Source: Effrenium voratum
Taxonomy: Eukaryota; Sar; Dinophyceae; Suessiales; Symbiodiniaceae
Reading direction: 5' to 3'
Length of the DNA stretch: 64,000 nucleotides
Assembly: GCA_963377175.1 (NCBI GenBank)
Contig: CAUJNA010003240.1
Span: 596,800-660,799, forward strand
A model generated the notes under the pieces. It ran no database searches. It saw only the letters and a program-made list of their open reading frames with translations, and was not told the origin of the DNA. This document shows, one piece after another, positions 28,101 through 38,039 of this stretch. Positions within the stretch are counted from its first letter, which is position 1; every line of letters begins with the position of its first letter. A program made the translations under genes and the position numbers.

Positions 28101-30052
28101 TCCTCCGACGCCTCCTCGTCGGACAAGCCCGTCCGGACGCGTCGCCGCTCGTCTGTTGCGCGAACGACGGTCTCGCAGAGGTTCTTGTGCCAGTAGAGAT
28201 GCGGCCAGACGGCGTTTTCGAGCCCTTGCTTCTCGATGAACCGCAGGGGCCTCTTCCGAACTTGCTCTGGCGCCCCACGGTGCTTTTCGAGGAACTCCTC
28301 GTGTTCGTCAACAAACTCGCCGTAGAGGCTGTCGTCCGACTGCGCAAGGTAGCGGAAGGCCTTCCGGGCCCTGCTGCGGAGGTCGTGGGTTGCGAGCGCC
28401 CGGATCTTGGCTCCAACACTCTCGGCCGCCCAGGCAAACCGGATCATCGTCGTGTGGACCCGGTAGCCGTGCTCCGCCCGCTCGTAGCGCCCGCTGTCCA
28501 CCTCCAAGGGCCGCAGCGCCTCCAGCACCTCGTCCGGCAGGTTTCGCAAGGGCTCTGGGACGTCGTCCGGCTGTGGGACGTAGACCCCGCGCCGGCAGAG
28601 GAGGCACTTCTTGATGGTCGGCTGCCGGGTGCTCCGGAGGTCCACGGGCTGGAACGGGCGCGGCCGGACGCTGCCGCAGCTCTCGCAAATCTGCCAGGAG
28701 CCGTGCTTACACCAGGCCTCCGCCATCGTCGCCCGCGCGCTCAAGGTTGCCCCTGGCAGGCCGCTGTCGTTGGGCAGGACGTCCGCGGGCGGCAAGGGCA
28801 TTCGAGCAAGCTCCGCCTCCTCGTTTGCCTTGCTGTAGCGCTTCTTCATTTGGTCGCGGGCAAAGACCTTCCGTCGGATCATCATCCGGTCCCGCCGAAC
28901 CGCCTGCTCGTAGGTTTCCAAGGCGTCGCCCTCCAGCGGCCCCTGGATTCGGGCACGGCGCTGCAGCAGGCCCTCCCAGCGGTCGGCGATCCGTTCCGCA
29001 GGCGTTCGCTCCCCGTCCACGGCGCGATAGATGGCAAAGTCCACGCGGTCGCCAAAGTCCGCCGCGAAGGCCTTGCCCTTCCTGTTCTCCAAGTTCTCCA
29101 GCGCTGCCTCGTACTTCGCGTCGTCGAGCTCCCGCAGCGCCTTGAGGGTCTTGGTCAGCTGGAAGCCGCGCCGCTGTTGGTCGAGGACTTTGTCCAGCTG
29201 TTCGTCGCCGCAGAAGACGCAATGCGTTTGCCCCCGCTCGGCGTGGATCTCGGCGGGCTCGCCCAGGCGCGCGGTGGACCACGCGCAGGCCGCTCCTGCT
29301 CGGCCCGGGCACTGGTGACTCGGCGTCGGGTTTGCTCGGCGCCGCCGGCCCGCGCGCCCGCCCAGCGCCGCTTCCGCAACCGCCGCAAACGCGGCGGGCA
29401 GTGGCAACGGGGGTCCGTAGATCGGAGCCGCTTGCTTGCCTCGCAGCCGCCGCTTCTTCGGCGCGGCTTCCTCCGCCTCCTCGTTCGCCTTGCTCTCCTC
29501 CTCGGCCATCTCAACGTCTTCCTCCGCCGGCTCCAAGGGCTCGAAGGGCGAGTCGACCTCGTTCAGGGCGTCGCCAAAGTCCACCTCGCCGACGTCGACC
29601 GCGTCAATGTCCAGCTGGCCCTCCTCGCCCTCGCTCTCATTGTTCGGGTTGTCGGGGAAGATGCCCAGCTCTGCACCCTTCTCCGAGCCCGGCGCCTCGT
29701 CTTCCTCGACCTCCTCCTCCGGCGCCGGCGCCATTTCCGCGTCGTCTTCTTCGCGCTCCAGCCGCGCGTCGACCTCCGCTAAGATGTGCGCCCGGCGGTC
29801 CTCCGGCAACCGCCCAGTCGCCTTCTTGAAGACTTCCTTGGCGCTCTTGAAGTTGACGAGGGTGTAAACCAGAAACTGCTCGAGCTTCGGCGACGCCAGG
29901 CGCCGGGCCATCTCCTCCGGACAACACCAGGCGCAGCGCCCGTGGGCCAGCGCGCGCGCCGGACGCCCCGTCCCGTTTCCGTTGAAGACGCAAGGGTCCG
30001 CCGCCTCGCCCTCCGCGTTCGCAACAAAGCCGAGGCAATTGCGCGGGGCCAT
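25117..30052 (-). pseudogene. Helitron-like Rep/Pif1 helicase (RepHel), one frameshift in Walker A
   Basis: About 1,645 codons from ATG 30052. N-terminus: CxxC pairs (CAWCC, CVFCG near residue 280) and an acidic stretch at 110-200; then zinc-ribbon-like CESCG...KKCLLCRRG (residues 446-490). Rep part: GMPLRLAVKGSPIFPEYWRV and FRTRAPYERSFPYHQW, GRGTVHSHSLDF with an H-S-H pair (about residue 853) as HUH, and LLRYVATYAPKFS (about 957) with two tyrosines three residues apart and a lysine, as in Helitron Rep. Helicase: LGPPGSGKK (about 1257), then after the shift VVVDELSML (Walker B), LVMLGDFWQLPG and a terminal YASTVHRIQGQTLEHATIWL plus YVALSRVRS, clearly Pif1-type SF1B. An extra G near 26245 shifts frame within the GSGKK segment, and the Walker A T/S is K. 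Helitrons replicate by rolling circle using these two activities. Confidence 0.75.
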
Positions 30053-30389
30053 GTTCGCTCGTCAGGACAAGAAAGCTTTTGAATTTGGGGGCAGCTTTCT
30101 CCGCAAATGCTCGAGCGCTGGGCAAAGCGATCGCGGGATTCGGAAACAAATCGAACTCCAGCTTATTCGAACTCGGCTGGGGGCTCAAATCAATTCGCAA
30201 GCCGACTCAACCTATTGTTTCTCGACTGGCTTTGCCTTTTTCCCAAGCTCCTAGCCTTTGCGCCTTTCAGCCTCGTGTCAATCAAACTAGGGTCTTTCGA
30301 CTGGCCTCTCAAGCTCCCACTCGCGGCTCGCGGCGACGCGCGCCCTTCCATCTCGCCGCGCTCTCCGCGTCGGCTGTAATCTTAAAGGG
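30053..30389. other. Upstream region of the Rep-helicase, no gene seen
   Basis: No coding motif and no clear CCTATAAG box. A TC-type Helitron 5' end would lie here or beyond, but no terminus is identifiable. Confidence 0.45.
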
Positions 30390-30504
30390 TTTTCTCGGCC
30401 GTCGCTAAACGGCCTGCGGCTCCCCTTTGTTTGCGAGGCCCGTGGGCGCCCGGAAATCTTTCACCGTCGCTAAACGGCCCGCGACTTCTAGCCCTTCTCA
30501 ACCG

Positions 30505-30645
30505 CCTTTTGAAAGAAGGCTTTTTTGATGGCCGGCGGACGTGCGTGGGTCGCAGGCCGTTTAGCGACGGCCTGAAATTTCCGGGCGCTCGGGCGGTCCC
30601 GAGCAGAAGGAAGCGCTGGGCCGTTTAGCGACGCGCTCTGAAGTT
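30505..30645 (-). repeat. Inverted-orientation module 1 of the palindrome array
   Basis: CTTTTTTGATGGCC...GGTCGCAGGCCGTTTAGCGACGG...GCGCTGGGCCGTTTAGCGACGCGCTC. Two core motifs in reverse orientation lie about 70 bp apart. Near-copies occur at 32415-32555 and 33145-33280. Confidence 0.8.
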
Positions 30646-32414
30646 CCACTTCCCGGCTCGAAAGCGCTCCTTATAAAGCAAAATCGGGTTTTCGGATAAA
30701 CCGCTTACACGCGTCATATGCATCCGGGCGCCAAATCTAGGGGTCTGGTTTCGGGCTTTGCCGCCCCTAGCCCTAGCAAGGGCCTTGGCAAGGCTTGCGA
30801 GACAGCCCGCCGGAAATTTTCGGCCGCCGCTAAACGGCCTAAAAGCCTTGTTCAAGTTGGATCCCCCGGGCGGCCGGAAATTTCCGCTCGTCGCTAGACG
30901 GCCTAAGGCTTCCCTCCGCGCTGCTTCCTTCCTGCTCGAGCCGCCCGCGCTGCAGAAATTTTCGGCCGTCGCTAAACGGCCGAAGAGTTCTTCAGGTGTG
31001 AGCCCCCCGGGTCCCCCGGGCGGCCGGAAATTTCCGCTCGTCGCTAAACGGCCTAGGGCTTCCTGCCTGCTCGCGCCGCACACGCTGCCGGAAATTGTCG
31101 GCCGTCGCTAAACGGCCCAAGACTTCTTCAAGCGCGAGCCCCCGGGCAGCCGGAAATTATCGGCCGCCGCTAAACGGCTTAGAGCTTCCTCCTTGCCCGG
31201 CTTGCCTAGGGCTTCCTTCTTGCTCGAGCCGCCCGCGCTGCCGGAAATTGTCGGCCGTCGCTAAACGGCCCAAGACTTCTTCAAGCGTGAGCCCCCGGGC
31301 AGCCGGAAATTATCGGCCGCCGCTAAACGGCTTAGAGCTTCCTCCTTGCCCGGCTTGCCCAGGCAGCAAGAAATTTTCGGGCCGTCGCTAAACGGCCTAA
31401 GACTTGTTTTGACTTTGAGGCCCGGGCCCCTAGTAAGAGTGCTAGTCTTCGCGGGGTCCCCTAGCCCGCCGGAAATTTTTGGCCGTCGCTAAACGGCCTA
31501 AGGCTTGTTCAAGTTTGATCCGCCGGGCGGCCGGGAATTTCCGCTCGTCGCTAAACGGCCTAGGGCTTCCTTCCTGCTCGAGCCGCCCGCGCTGCCGAAA
31601 ATTGTCGGCCGTCGCTAAACGGCCCAAGACTTCTTCAAGCGCGAGCCCCCGGGCAGCCGGAAATTATCGGCCGCCGCTAAACGAAATTTTCGGGCCGTCG
31701 CTACACGGCCTAAGACTTGTTTGACTTTGAGGCCCGGGCCCCTAGTAAGAGTGCTAGTCTTCGCGGGGTCCCCTAGCCCGCCGGAAATTTCCGGCCGCCG
31801 CTAAACGGCCTAAGGCTTGTTCAAGTTTGATCCGCCGGGCGGCCGGAAATTTCCGCTCGTCGCTAAACGGCCTAGGGCTTCCTTCTTGCTCGATCGCTAC
31901 ACGGCCCAAGACTTCTTCAAGCGCGAGCCCCCGGGCAGCCGGAAATTATCGGCCGCCGCTAAACGGCTTAGAGCTTCCTCCTTGCCCGGCTTGCCCAGGC
32001 AGCAAGAAATTTTCGGGCCGTCGTGACTTTGAGGCCCCGGGCCGGTCCTAGTCTTCGCGAGGGCCCCTAGCCCGCCGGAAATTTTTGGCCGTCGCTAAAC
32101 GGCCTAAGGCTTGTTCAAGTTTGATCCGCCGGGCGGCCGGAAATTTCCGCTCGTCGCTAAACGGCCTAGGGCTTCCTTCTTGCTCGAGCCGCCCGCGCTG
32201 CCGGAAATTGTCGGCCGTCGCTAAACGGCCCAAGACTTCTTCAAGCGTGAGCCCCCGGGCAGCCGGAAATTATCGGCCGCCGCTAAACGGCTTAGAGCTT
32301 CCTCTTTGCCCGGCTTGCCCAGGCAGCGAGAAATTTTCGGGCCGTCGCAAGACTTGTTTGACTTTGAGGCCCCGCGCCCCCAGTAAGGGCCCCGGCTTTC
32401 GCCTTTTTGCCTTT

Positions 32415-32560
32415 CCTTAGAAGCCTTTTTGATGGGCGGGGAACGCACGCCGGTCGCAGGCCGTTTAGCGACGAAGCATACTTTCCTTGCCCTGGTGGCT
32501 CTCTAAAACAATGACAGCGCTGGGCCGTTTAGCGACGCGCTCCGAATTTCCTTTTCTCGG
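32415..32560 (-). repeat. Inverted-orientation module 2
   Basis: CCTTTTTGATGGGCGGGGAACGC then two reverse cores (GGCCGTTTAGCGACG) at about 32459 and 32524. It divides the large array into two parts. Confidence 0.8.
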
Positions 32561-33144
32561 CTTTGAAGCCTCCTTACTCTGCGAGCAGGGCGCCTAGCAA
32601 GAGCTTTAACGAAAGCGGGCGGCCGTCCGGCCGCTGATAAACTGCTTGTGTAGTGCGATATCGTCTGGCTTGGGCTCTAGCTCCCGCCAAGCTGGGAAGC
32701 GCACGAGCCCCCTGGCATGGCTTCTAGCCAGCCCGGCTGGGGCCCCCAGTAAGGGCCGCAAGACACGCCGCCGGAAATTCTCAGCCGTCGCTAAACGGCC
32801 TAAGACCTGTTCAATTTTTTCCACCCGGGCGGCCGGAAATCGGCCAGCGCTAAACGGCTTAGGGCTTCCTTCCTGCTCAAGCCGCCCAGGCAGCCGGAAA
32901 TTTCCGACCGTCGCTAAACAGCCAAGTTTTTCAAGCTGCGGAACTCTCGGCCGTCGCTACACAACATCACGTTTCCGAGCCCTTCTTGGCAGCCGGCCAG
33001 GTTGGCCATATCCTTAGAGATTTTGGCAGTCGTCGCTAAACGGCCCAGAGCTTTCCCTTGTTTTCGACGCCCCGACCCGCCGGAAATTCTTGATCGTCGC
33101 TAAACGGCTTGCAACTTTCGCATTTTTCAAGCTGCCTTTCAAAA

Positions 33145-33285
33145 GAAATCTTTTTGATGGCCAAGGAGCGCGTGCCAGTCGCAAGCCGTTTAGCGACGAA
33201 GCAAAATTTCCGCGCGATGGGGCCTCCAAAAACAAAGAAAGCGCAGGCCGTTTAGCGACGCGCTCCGAGTTTCCTTTCCTCGGCT
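33145..33285 (-). repeat. Inverted-orientation module 3
   Basis: CTTTTTGATGGCCAAGGAGCGCG then two reverse cores at about 33184 and 33247, just before the array ends. Confidence 0.8.
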
Positions 33286-33370
33286 CCTACGCTAAGCGGC
33301 CTCGCGTTTCTACGCCCAACCGCCCCGGCGGCGCCAAATTCGCGGGCCGTCGCTAAGCGGCAGGCTCTCG

Positions 33371-33533
33371 CATGCTTTATCCCGCGCGCCGCCGCCCGGC
33401 CGCGCTCGCCGTCGCCTTGCTCGCCTCGCGCTGCCGGGCCCGGCGCGCCCGTGCGGGTCAGAGCCAACAAGACATCGCCAAGAGAAGCAAGAGGAGGAGG
33501 TCGGGAAAGCCCCTGGCGGTTCAGTTTCTTGAA
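33371..33533. other. GC-rich spacer between the palindrome array and telomeric repeats
   Basis: No gene or repeat seen. Confidence 0.5.
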
Positions 33534-33709
33534 CCCTAAACCCTGAAAGAGCTGTGGCTGGAGTGGGTCGTGGGTGGGATCTACGGCCCCCGCGGGAGCG
33601 AGCGGCTTGGGGTGGTTTGTTCCACCCGAGCGAGCGGACACATCTGTCACACCCTAAACCCTAAACCCTAAACCCTAAACCCTAAACCCTAAACCCTAAA
33701 CCCTAACCC
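33534..33709 (-). repeat. Interstitial telomeric repeats (CCCTAAA)n
   Basis: Two units at 33534-33547 (second degenerate), then seven perfect CCCTAAA units plus a degenerate one at 33652-33709. The motif is the TTTAGGG telomere type of plants and many protists, dinoflagellates included. The orientation puts the chromosome-end side to the left if this were a true end, but sequence continues on both sides. Confidence 0.95.
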
Positions 33710-33723
33710 AGGGAGCGCCTGCG

Positions 33724-33815
33724 CCCAAGAAAGCGCTTGGATATGAGCAGAAGGCTTTTCGAGCCACAAAGCTCCACGACAGAAGCGCACTTACAAGGCC
33801 AGAAACAGCGCTCAC
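33724..33815 (-). repeat. Duplicate of the ATPase upstream segment at the truncated end of the right arm
   Basis: The minus strand reads GCTGTTTCTGGCCTTGTAAG...GAGCTTTGTGGCTCGAAAAGC, which also occurs once in each arm (1211-1272 and 34286-34349). It is joined directly to the broken ATPase codon. Confidence 0.8.
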
Positions 33816-34077
33816 GCTCCGTGTTCACCCCCAGGTCCTGCTCGATGTACTTCTTGACGGGGATCCAGCCATCATCGATGTTGACGCTTGGGCTGAAAAC
33901 GTAGATCCGCTCAAACACGCCCTTGTACTGCTCCAGGATGAGACTGATGAGCGCCACAGTTTTGCCCGACTTGCTGGGCCCAAGGAAGATGCCCGTGCAT
34001 GGCACCAGGGGCACCACGGGGTCCGAGGCTTGCTTGCTGGTGTACTCAGGCGTGGGGAAAAGCTTGATCTTCCCCAT
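33811..34077 (-). pseudogene. A32-like packaging ATPase, truncated second copy
   Basis: From ATG 34077 (MGKIKLFPTPEY) the frame runs intact through GIFLGPSKSGKTVALISLIL (Walker A) and YVFSPSVNIDDGWIPVKKYI to the VNTERE stretch, where it leaves the homology and continues into unrelated sequence and the telomeric repeat. It lacks Walker B and everything after it. It shows the indel-free form of the segment that is frameshifted at 1463-1725. Confidence 0.8.
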
Positions 34078-34575
34078 TCGTCCTTTTGCGTTACGCAAGT
34101 TCCGGAAGCCGGCAGCTGAAGTATACGCGCTGGCCTATCTGCGGCTGCCCTAACCCAGCAATGCAATCCTGTTGCCGGCGCAGGATTGACGGAGACGCAA
34201 CCCAAGGCTCACATGCAGCAAATGAGGCCAAGAGAATTCCACCCTTCTGCTCTGAGTTACCGTTGCGCTTAGAAAGCACTTATCATGCTTTTCGAGCCAC
34301 AAAGCTCCGCAACAGAAACGCACTTACAAGGCCAGAAACAGCACTTTAAGCCCGGGCAACTTAAACTTCCGAGACGCACAGAATGCGACTAGGACCCGTT
34401 TTGCCTGCATATTGAAGCAAGCTGAAAACCCTTGCAGAAGTGCAAGCAGAAGGGCTGTGGCCGCACCGCGCAAAACCACCAAATTTTCGCAGAATCCACA
34501 TTTGCTGAACGATAACCTCTGAAGATGCGCTGTGAGCGTTTTTAGATTTCACAAATAACAGAGAGAGGTCCGCAG
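33814..34575 (-). repeat. Right arm of the ~750-bp inverted repeat
   Basis: Reverse complement of 990-1728 with small indels. The outer end (about 34560-34575) is at the CTCTCTCTGTTATTTG block, the inner end in the ATPase codons. Confidence 0.85.
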
Positions 34576-34689
34576 CACGTTGCGCCTCCATTAATGGGAC
34601 GCACGGATTTGGTCGCCATCTCCCCGCTCATCGCCCACCGATCTGACATGCATAGCAGTGTGCACCCTGAATCCTAATACCCTACTCAG

Positions 34690-36166
34690 TATGTTGCACT
34701 CCTGGAAGAATGTTAACCTGAGCAACGAACTGGGCCAGGCTCAGCATCTTTCCGTGGTAGGAAAAGAGCCAAGGAAAGGCATGAAGGTCAGCGTCGTAGT
34801 CGCCGCTGGCGCCGCCGCTCACATAGACCGTACGGATGTAGTGATGGCCCTTCTTGCCGTACCCGGGCCCGGCCCCCAACAGGTACAGAAGCGAAAGAGC
34901 GACGTTTGAAATAGGCTCTCTCGGTTGTGGCCCTGCTCCACCATCCTGAGGGCGAACGTCGCGTCCTTGTCGAAGCGGTCGACGACGTTCTCGTGCCCCA
35001 GCTTCCTTGCCCTCTGGTCGTAATTCTTCGAGGCCTCGATCTGCTTCGCCTCAAAGGAGGTAGCGCCACGCTTGGCGACGTCATTATACCCTTTGAAGTC
35101 GCCAATCATGTGCTAGTTGACGGAATTCCCCACTCGATGGCATACTTCTTCCAACATCTGAGTCCGTCTCTTCGCCGCCCAGAACAGCTGGATGTCGCTC
35201 GTCTCCTTTGCGCCATGCCCGCAGCGTTGGCATTTCAACTGCCCTTGCATCATATCTTCTCCACAGGCATCGCAGTCAGTGTAGCGAATGGGCGTGGCAA
35301 AGGTCTTGAACCTGATGGCCGACGAATCGGCCTCGGGTTGGCCCGGGCAAGTTGAGCCAGCCGTGTCCTCATTCGTCTGCTCCTCTTCAGGGTTCTTGGC
35401 CCTGTTGCCCTCCTTGTCGGTCTGAAAGGCCTCATCCGATGTCACGATGACGGCTTGCCTTGCGGCAAGCGATTCGACACTCGTCTGATTCTCCAACGCG
35501 TCCAGGCGAGGGCATTTCTCCAAAGGACCTTGCCGGTGCTTCGTGGATGGCATCATTGGGAACAATGTCGGAGGTCAGCGTGACGTCGGATTCAGAAAGG
35601 AAAAATATGACCCCTAGCTCAACTGCGTTTTTGAAGTCGACCACCAGCTCGATGGGCATGGTACGCCTCCTGGGACGACTCCCGTCCGCGCGACGCTGTC
35701 CGCCTCCCATTCATACCAGGTAAAATCCGTCGGCGCATCGTCCGTAGGATCTGGTCCCGATACTAGTTCAGCCTCGTCTTCATGACGAGCAATGACTAAT
35801 GCAACCGCCTTCGTCCAATTTGGAGTCGGTCGTGTTTGGGTGCGGCGCAGGGCTTGGGCTTGGGCACTGCTGCTTTGGGCGCCTTGCACTTGGGCGGGGG
35901 GAGTGCGCCGGAGACTTGGGCGCTGCTTTGGGCGTGGGTGGGAAGAATGCGCTGGACGCTGCCTTGGACTTGGGCGCTGCTCTGGGCGCTGCTGCTTTGG
36001 GCGCTCTCACCCTCTTGGGCCGGAACGGGGGGCCGTGTGCTGGCTTTGTGGGCAGGTCTGGGATCGTTTTTTTGCTCTTCGGCAGGGGCATCTTGGGCGG
36101 CTTGGGCTTGTTCTTGCTGCCCGGGGGCCTGCCTCTTGGCTTTGGCGCCGGTTGCGCTTGCTTCAT
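34690..36166 (-). pseudogene. Decayed gene with Tpt1/KptA-like domain, AT-hook start and zinc ribbon
   Basis: From ATG 36166 the frame opens with MKQAQPAPKPRGRPPGSKNK, an AT-hook-like RGRPPGSK within a Pro/Lys/Ala-rich tail of ~110 residues. After a shift near 35830 comes FTWYEWEADSVARTGVVPGG; after another near 35665, MPIELVVDFKNAVELGVIFF and LSESDVTLTSDIVPNDAI. This resembles the end of Tpt1/KptA RNA 2'-phosphotransferases (I/V-D-x(4-7)-G-x-x-F-x-x-S-x-x-x-V-x-L-T). After a third shift near 35540 follow an acidic region and a CDACGEDMMQGQLKCQRCG zinc ribbon. An in-frame TAG at 35110 and a shift near 34870 precede a tail ending at about 34690. At least four lesions; clearly dead. CCTATTAAAAA, akin to the island's promoter box, lies just upstream. 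Confidence 0.5.
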
Positions 36167-36453
36167 CGGTTTTTAATAGGAAACATTTTTTTAAAAGACC
36201 TTTGGAGGATTAAACGTGATCCAAAAACAGGACGAGCCATGGATGAGTGTCGAACCATAGCGGGTTGCAAGACCTGCCGGACATTTTCGTTGCTGTACCA
36301 TCTCCAATGAGGGGGGTGTGGATTCAGGTTCCAACCCTATGCATGTGTATGCTCCGCCTGCCACAGACTTCAAGATCACTGACAGCAGTGTGGAAAGGTA
36401 GTCAACGGTTTGCTGCTTGCCTAGGTTTCCCCCATAGGTGGCCTAGGCTTGAC
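36167..36453. promoter_or_regulatory. Upstream region; CCTATTAAAAA box at about 36170-36181
   Basis: The box on the minus strand is a variant of CCTATAAGAAAAG and is within 15 bp of the ATG. No other gene in the interval. Confidence 0.3.
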
Positions 36454-36477
36454 TGTTGTTGTTGTTGTTGTTGTTGT

Positions 36478-36551
<74 letters not shown>

Positions 36552-36560
36552 GTGCTGGTG

Positions 36561-36639
<79 letters not shown>
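36454..36639 (+). repeat. Compound trinucleotide repeat (TTG)n-(CTGTTG)n-(CTG)n
   Basis: About nine TTG, thirteen CTGTTG, then nearly thirty CTG units. All frames are open (Leu, Cys, Ala/Val, and Gln/Ser/Asn on the other strand), which explains the long homopolymer-like ORFs here. Confidence 0.95.
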
Positions 36640-38035
36640 GCACACACACACGCGCATCAACTTGTGAGTGTTATATGGGTTTGTTTTAGGATGGACGTTG
36701 CCATGGCCGCCATCTGACTTCATGTGGATCCATTGCAATTTTTATGCGCCCAAGATCTGATTTTGCATGAACATCCTTTGGCGCAGCGCAAAAAACATAC
36801 ACTAAACATGCAGAATTGTGTAACAATACTGTTCTAAGGACAAGTCATGGCGCGACTGGTGGCAAGCATGGCCGCATCTGCAGAAGGCAATCCAACATGC
36901 CGGCAGCGCCGTCAGCCAAGGTTGAGTATCTCCACATGAACGTCGCGCATATTCTTGGAGCAACACTTGTTTTGACTAGCAACGTTCTGTTTTGAACTTT
37001 CACAGTTAGTGGTCTTCACAGGGCACTGAACGCCAATTTTCCGACGGAACTTTGTGTTTTATCTCTGACACCCAGCGATACTCCTGAACAAGGCACACAC
37101 AAAAACACAAGCACAAACGCATGGATGGCGTCAAGGTTTTGCAAAGGTGACACTTGGTCATGTAGAGGTCCTCGAGATCACACATGCTTACATGGCACCG
37201 TTGCCTTTAAGCGGCTTATAGTTTGGATAGACTTTACGAAGGATCCGTAAAAAGATGCCGCTTCCTGATGCAGAGGTGCGGCTCGAGATGCACCTTGCCA
37301 CACAGACGCGTGTTGAGTTGCATGGTTGAGATTGCTATTGTCGGCTTTGATTCAGGAGGAGGGCTTGCTGGTGGAGGAGCAGCTAGTTTCTCGAGTTTCC
37401 CCAAGGCGCACTCCGGTCACAGGGTTCTCGCTTCGAGCTTTGGCGTCACGTTTGCTGCACACGCGGATGATTACGGGCACACATATGCACACACACATAC
37501 GCATACGCGCGCACACGCACACACACACACACACACGCACAAACACTCTCACCATGTGTTGGGGAACGTGCTGTGCCTTGGCAGGCGATGGCGCAACACA
37601 GCAGCCGTGGCCGTCCTGATTGCCTGCGTGGCTGCAGCACCCTGGTACGCTTGCGGTAGGGGGAGAACTTGTACAATTGCATGTCATGCTGCTAGTGCTG
37701 AGCTTCATTTCTCCTAGCCGCTTTTCAAGTGTTCTGCAAGCTAGCGTGCGTCCAAACATCTTTCACGGTGTGCAGTTGTTTGTTTGTTTTTTCTTCTTCT
37801 CTTTGTCCACGACCTTGACTTGAATACATGAGCATGACAGCGCAAGACACAGCCACACAAAGGATTCGTTCGCTCCATTGGCGGGTGAGGTCCAACATCC
37901 CCACTATCTAATGTATGGAAGGGGAAGACCACCAATTGAAACCCATTTCTCGTACACATTCTTTTTGTTGATTGAGGGGGATCACGATTTGTCCAGGGCT
38001 TGGTGCGGTTTGCACTGAGGCACTAGTGCTTGTCG
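36640..38035. other. Intergenic; (CA)n at 37486-37542
   Basis: No coding motif. CA repeats with ACGC interruptions are the only regular feature. Confidence 0.5.
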
Positions 38036-38039
38036 TGGC

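Larger units (their letters stand above)
30390..33370 (+). repeat. Array of >30 double-palindrome units (GGCCGT-CGCTAA-ACGGCC)
   Basis: The core GGCCGTCGCTAAACGGCC is a 6-bp stem/6-nt loop hairpin, first at 30397-30414 and recurring roughly every 60-100 bp. In most units it is preceded by CCGGAAATT(T)TCGG, a second palindrome (perfect CCGGAAATTTCCGG at 31781-31794) that overlaps the first through GGCCG. Spacers are of a few recurring types (TAAGGCTTGTTCAAG, TAGGGCTTCCTTCTTGCTCGAG, CAAGACTTCTTCAAGC, TTAGAGCTTCCTCCTTGCCC), giving higher-order repeats of about 290-600 bp in 31140-32340. Loops stay CGCTAA or CCGCTAAA; stems vary slightly. No protein is encoded. Confidence 0.95.

Noticed and set aside
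28055..29782. 575-codon + strand ORF
   Set aside because: Antisense shadow of the Rep-helicase gene.
30390..33370. CRISPR-like array
   Set aside because: Spaced palindromic repeats superficially fit, but spacers recur rather than being unique, spacing is irregular, no cas genes exist and the context is eukaryotic.
990..34575. Major capsid protein, adenain-like protease or PolB of a Polinton
   Set aside because: No open frame in the interval shows the expected motifs; either lost, or too decayed to see without profile searches.
36402..36717. Poly-Gln, poly-Leu, poly-Cys and poly-Ala ORFs
   Set aside because: All six frames of a CTG/TTG microsatellite are open; no coding flanks.
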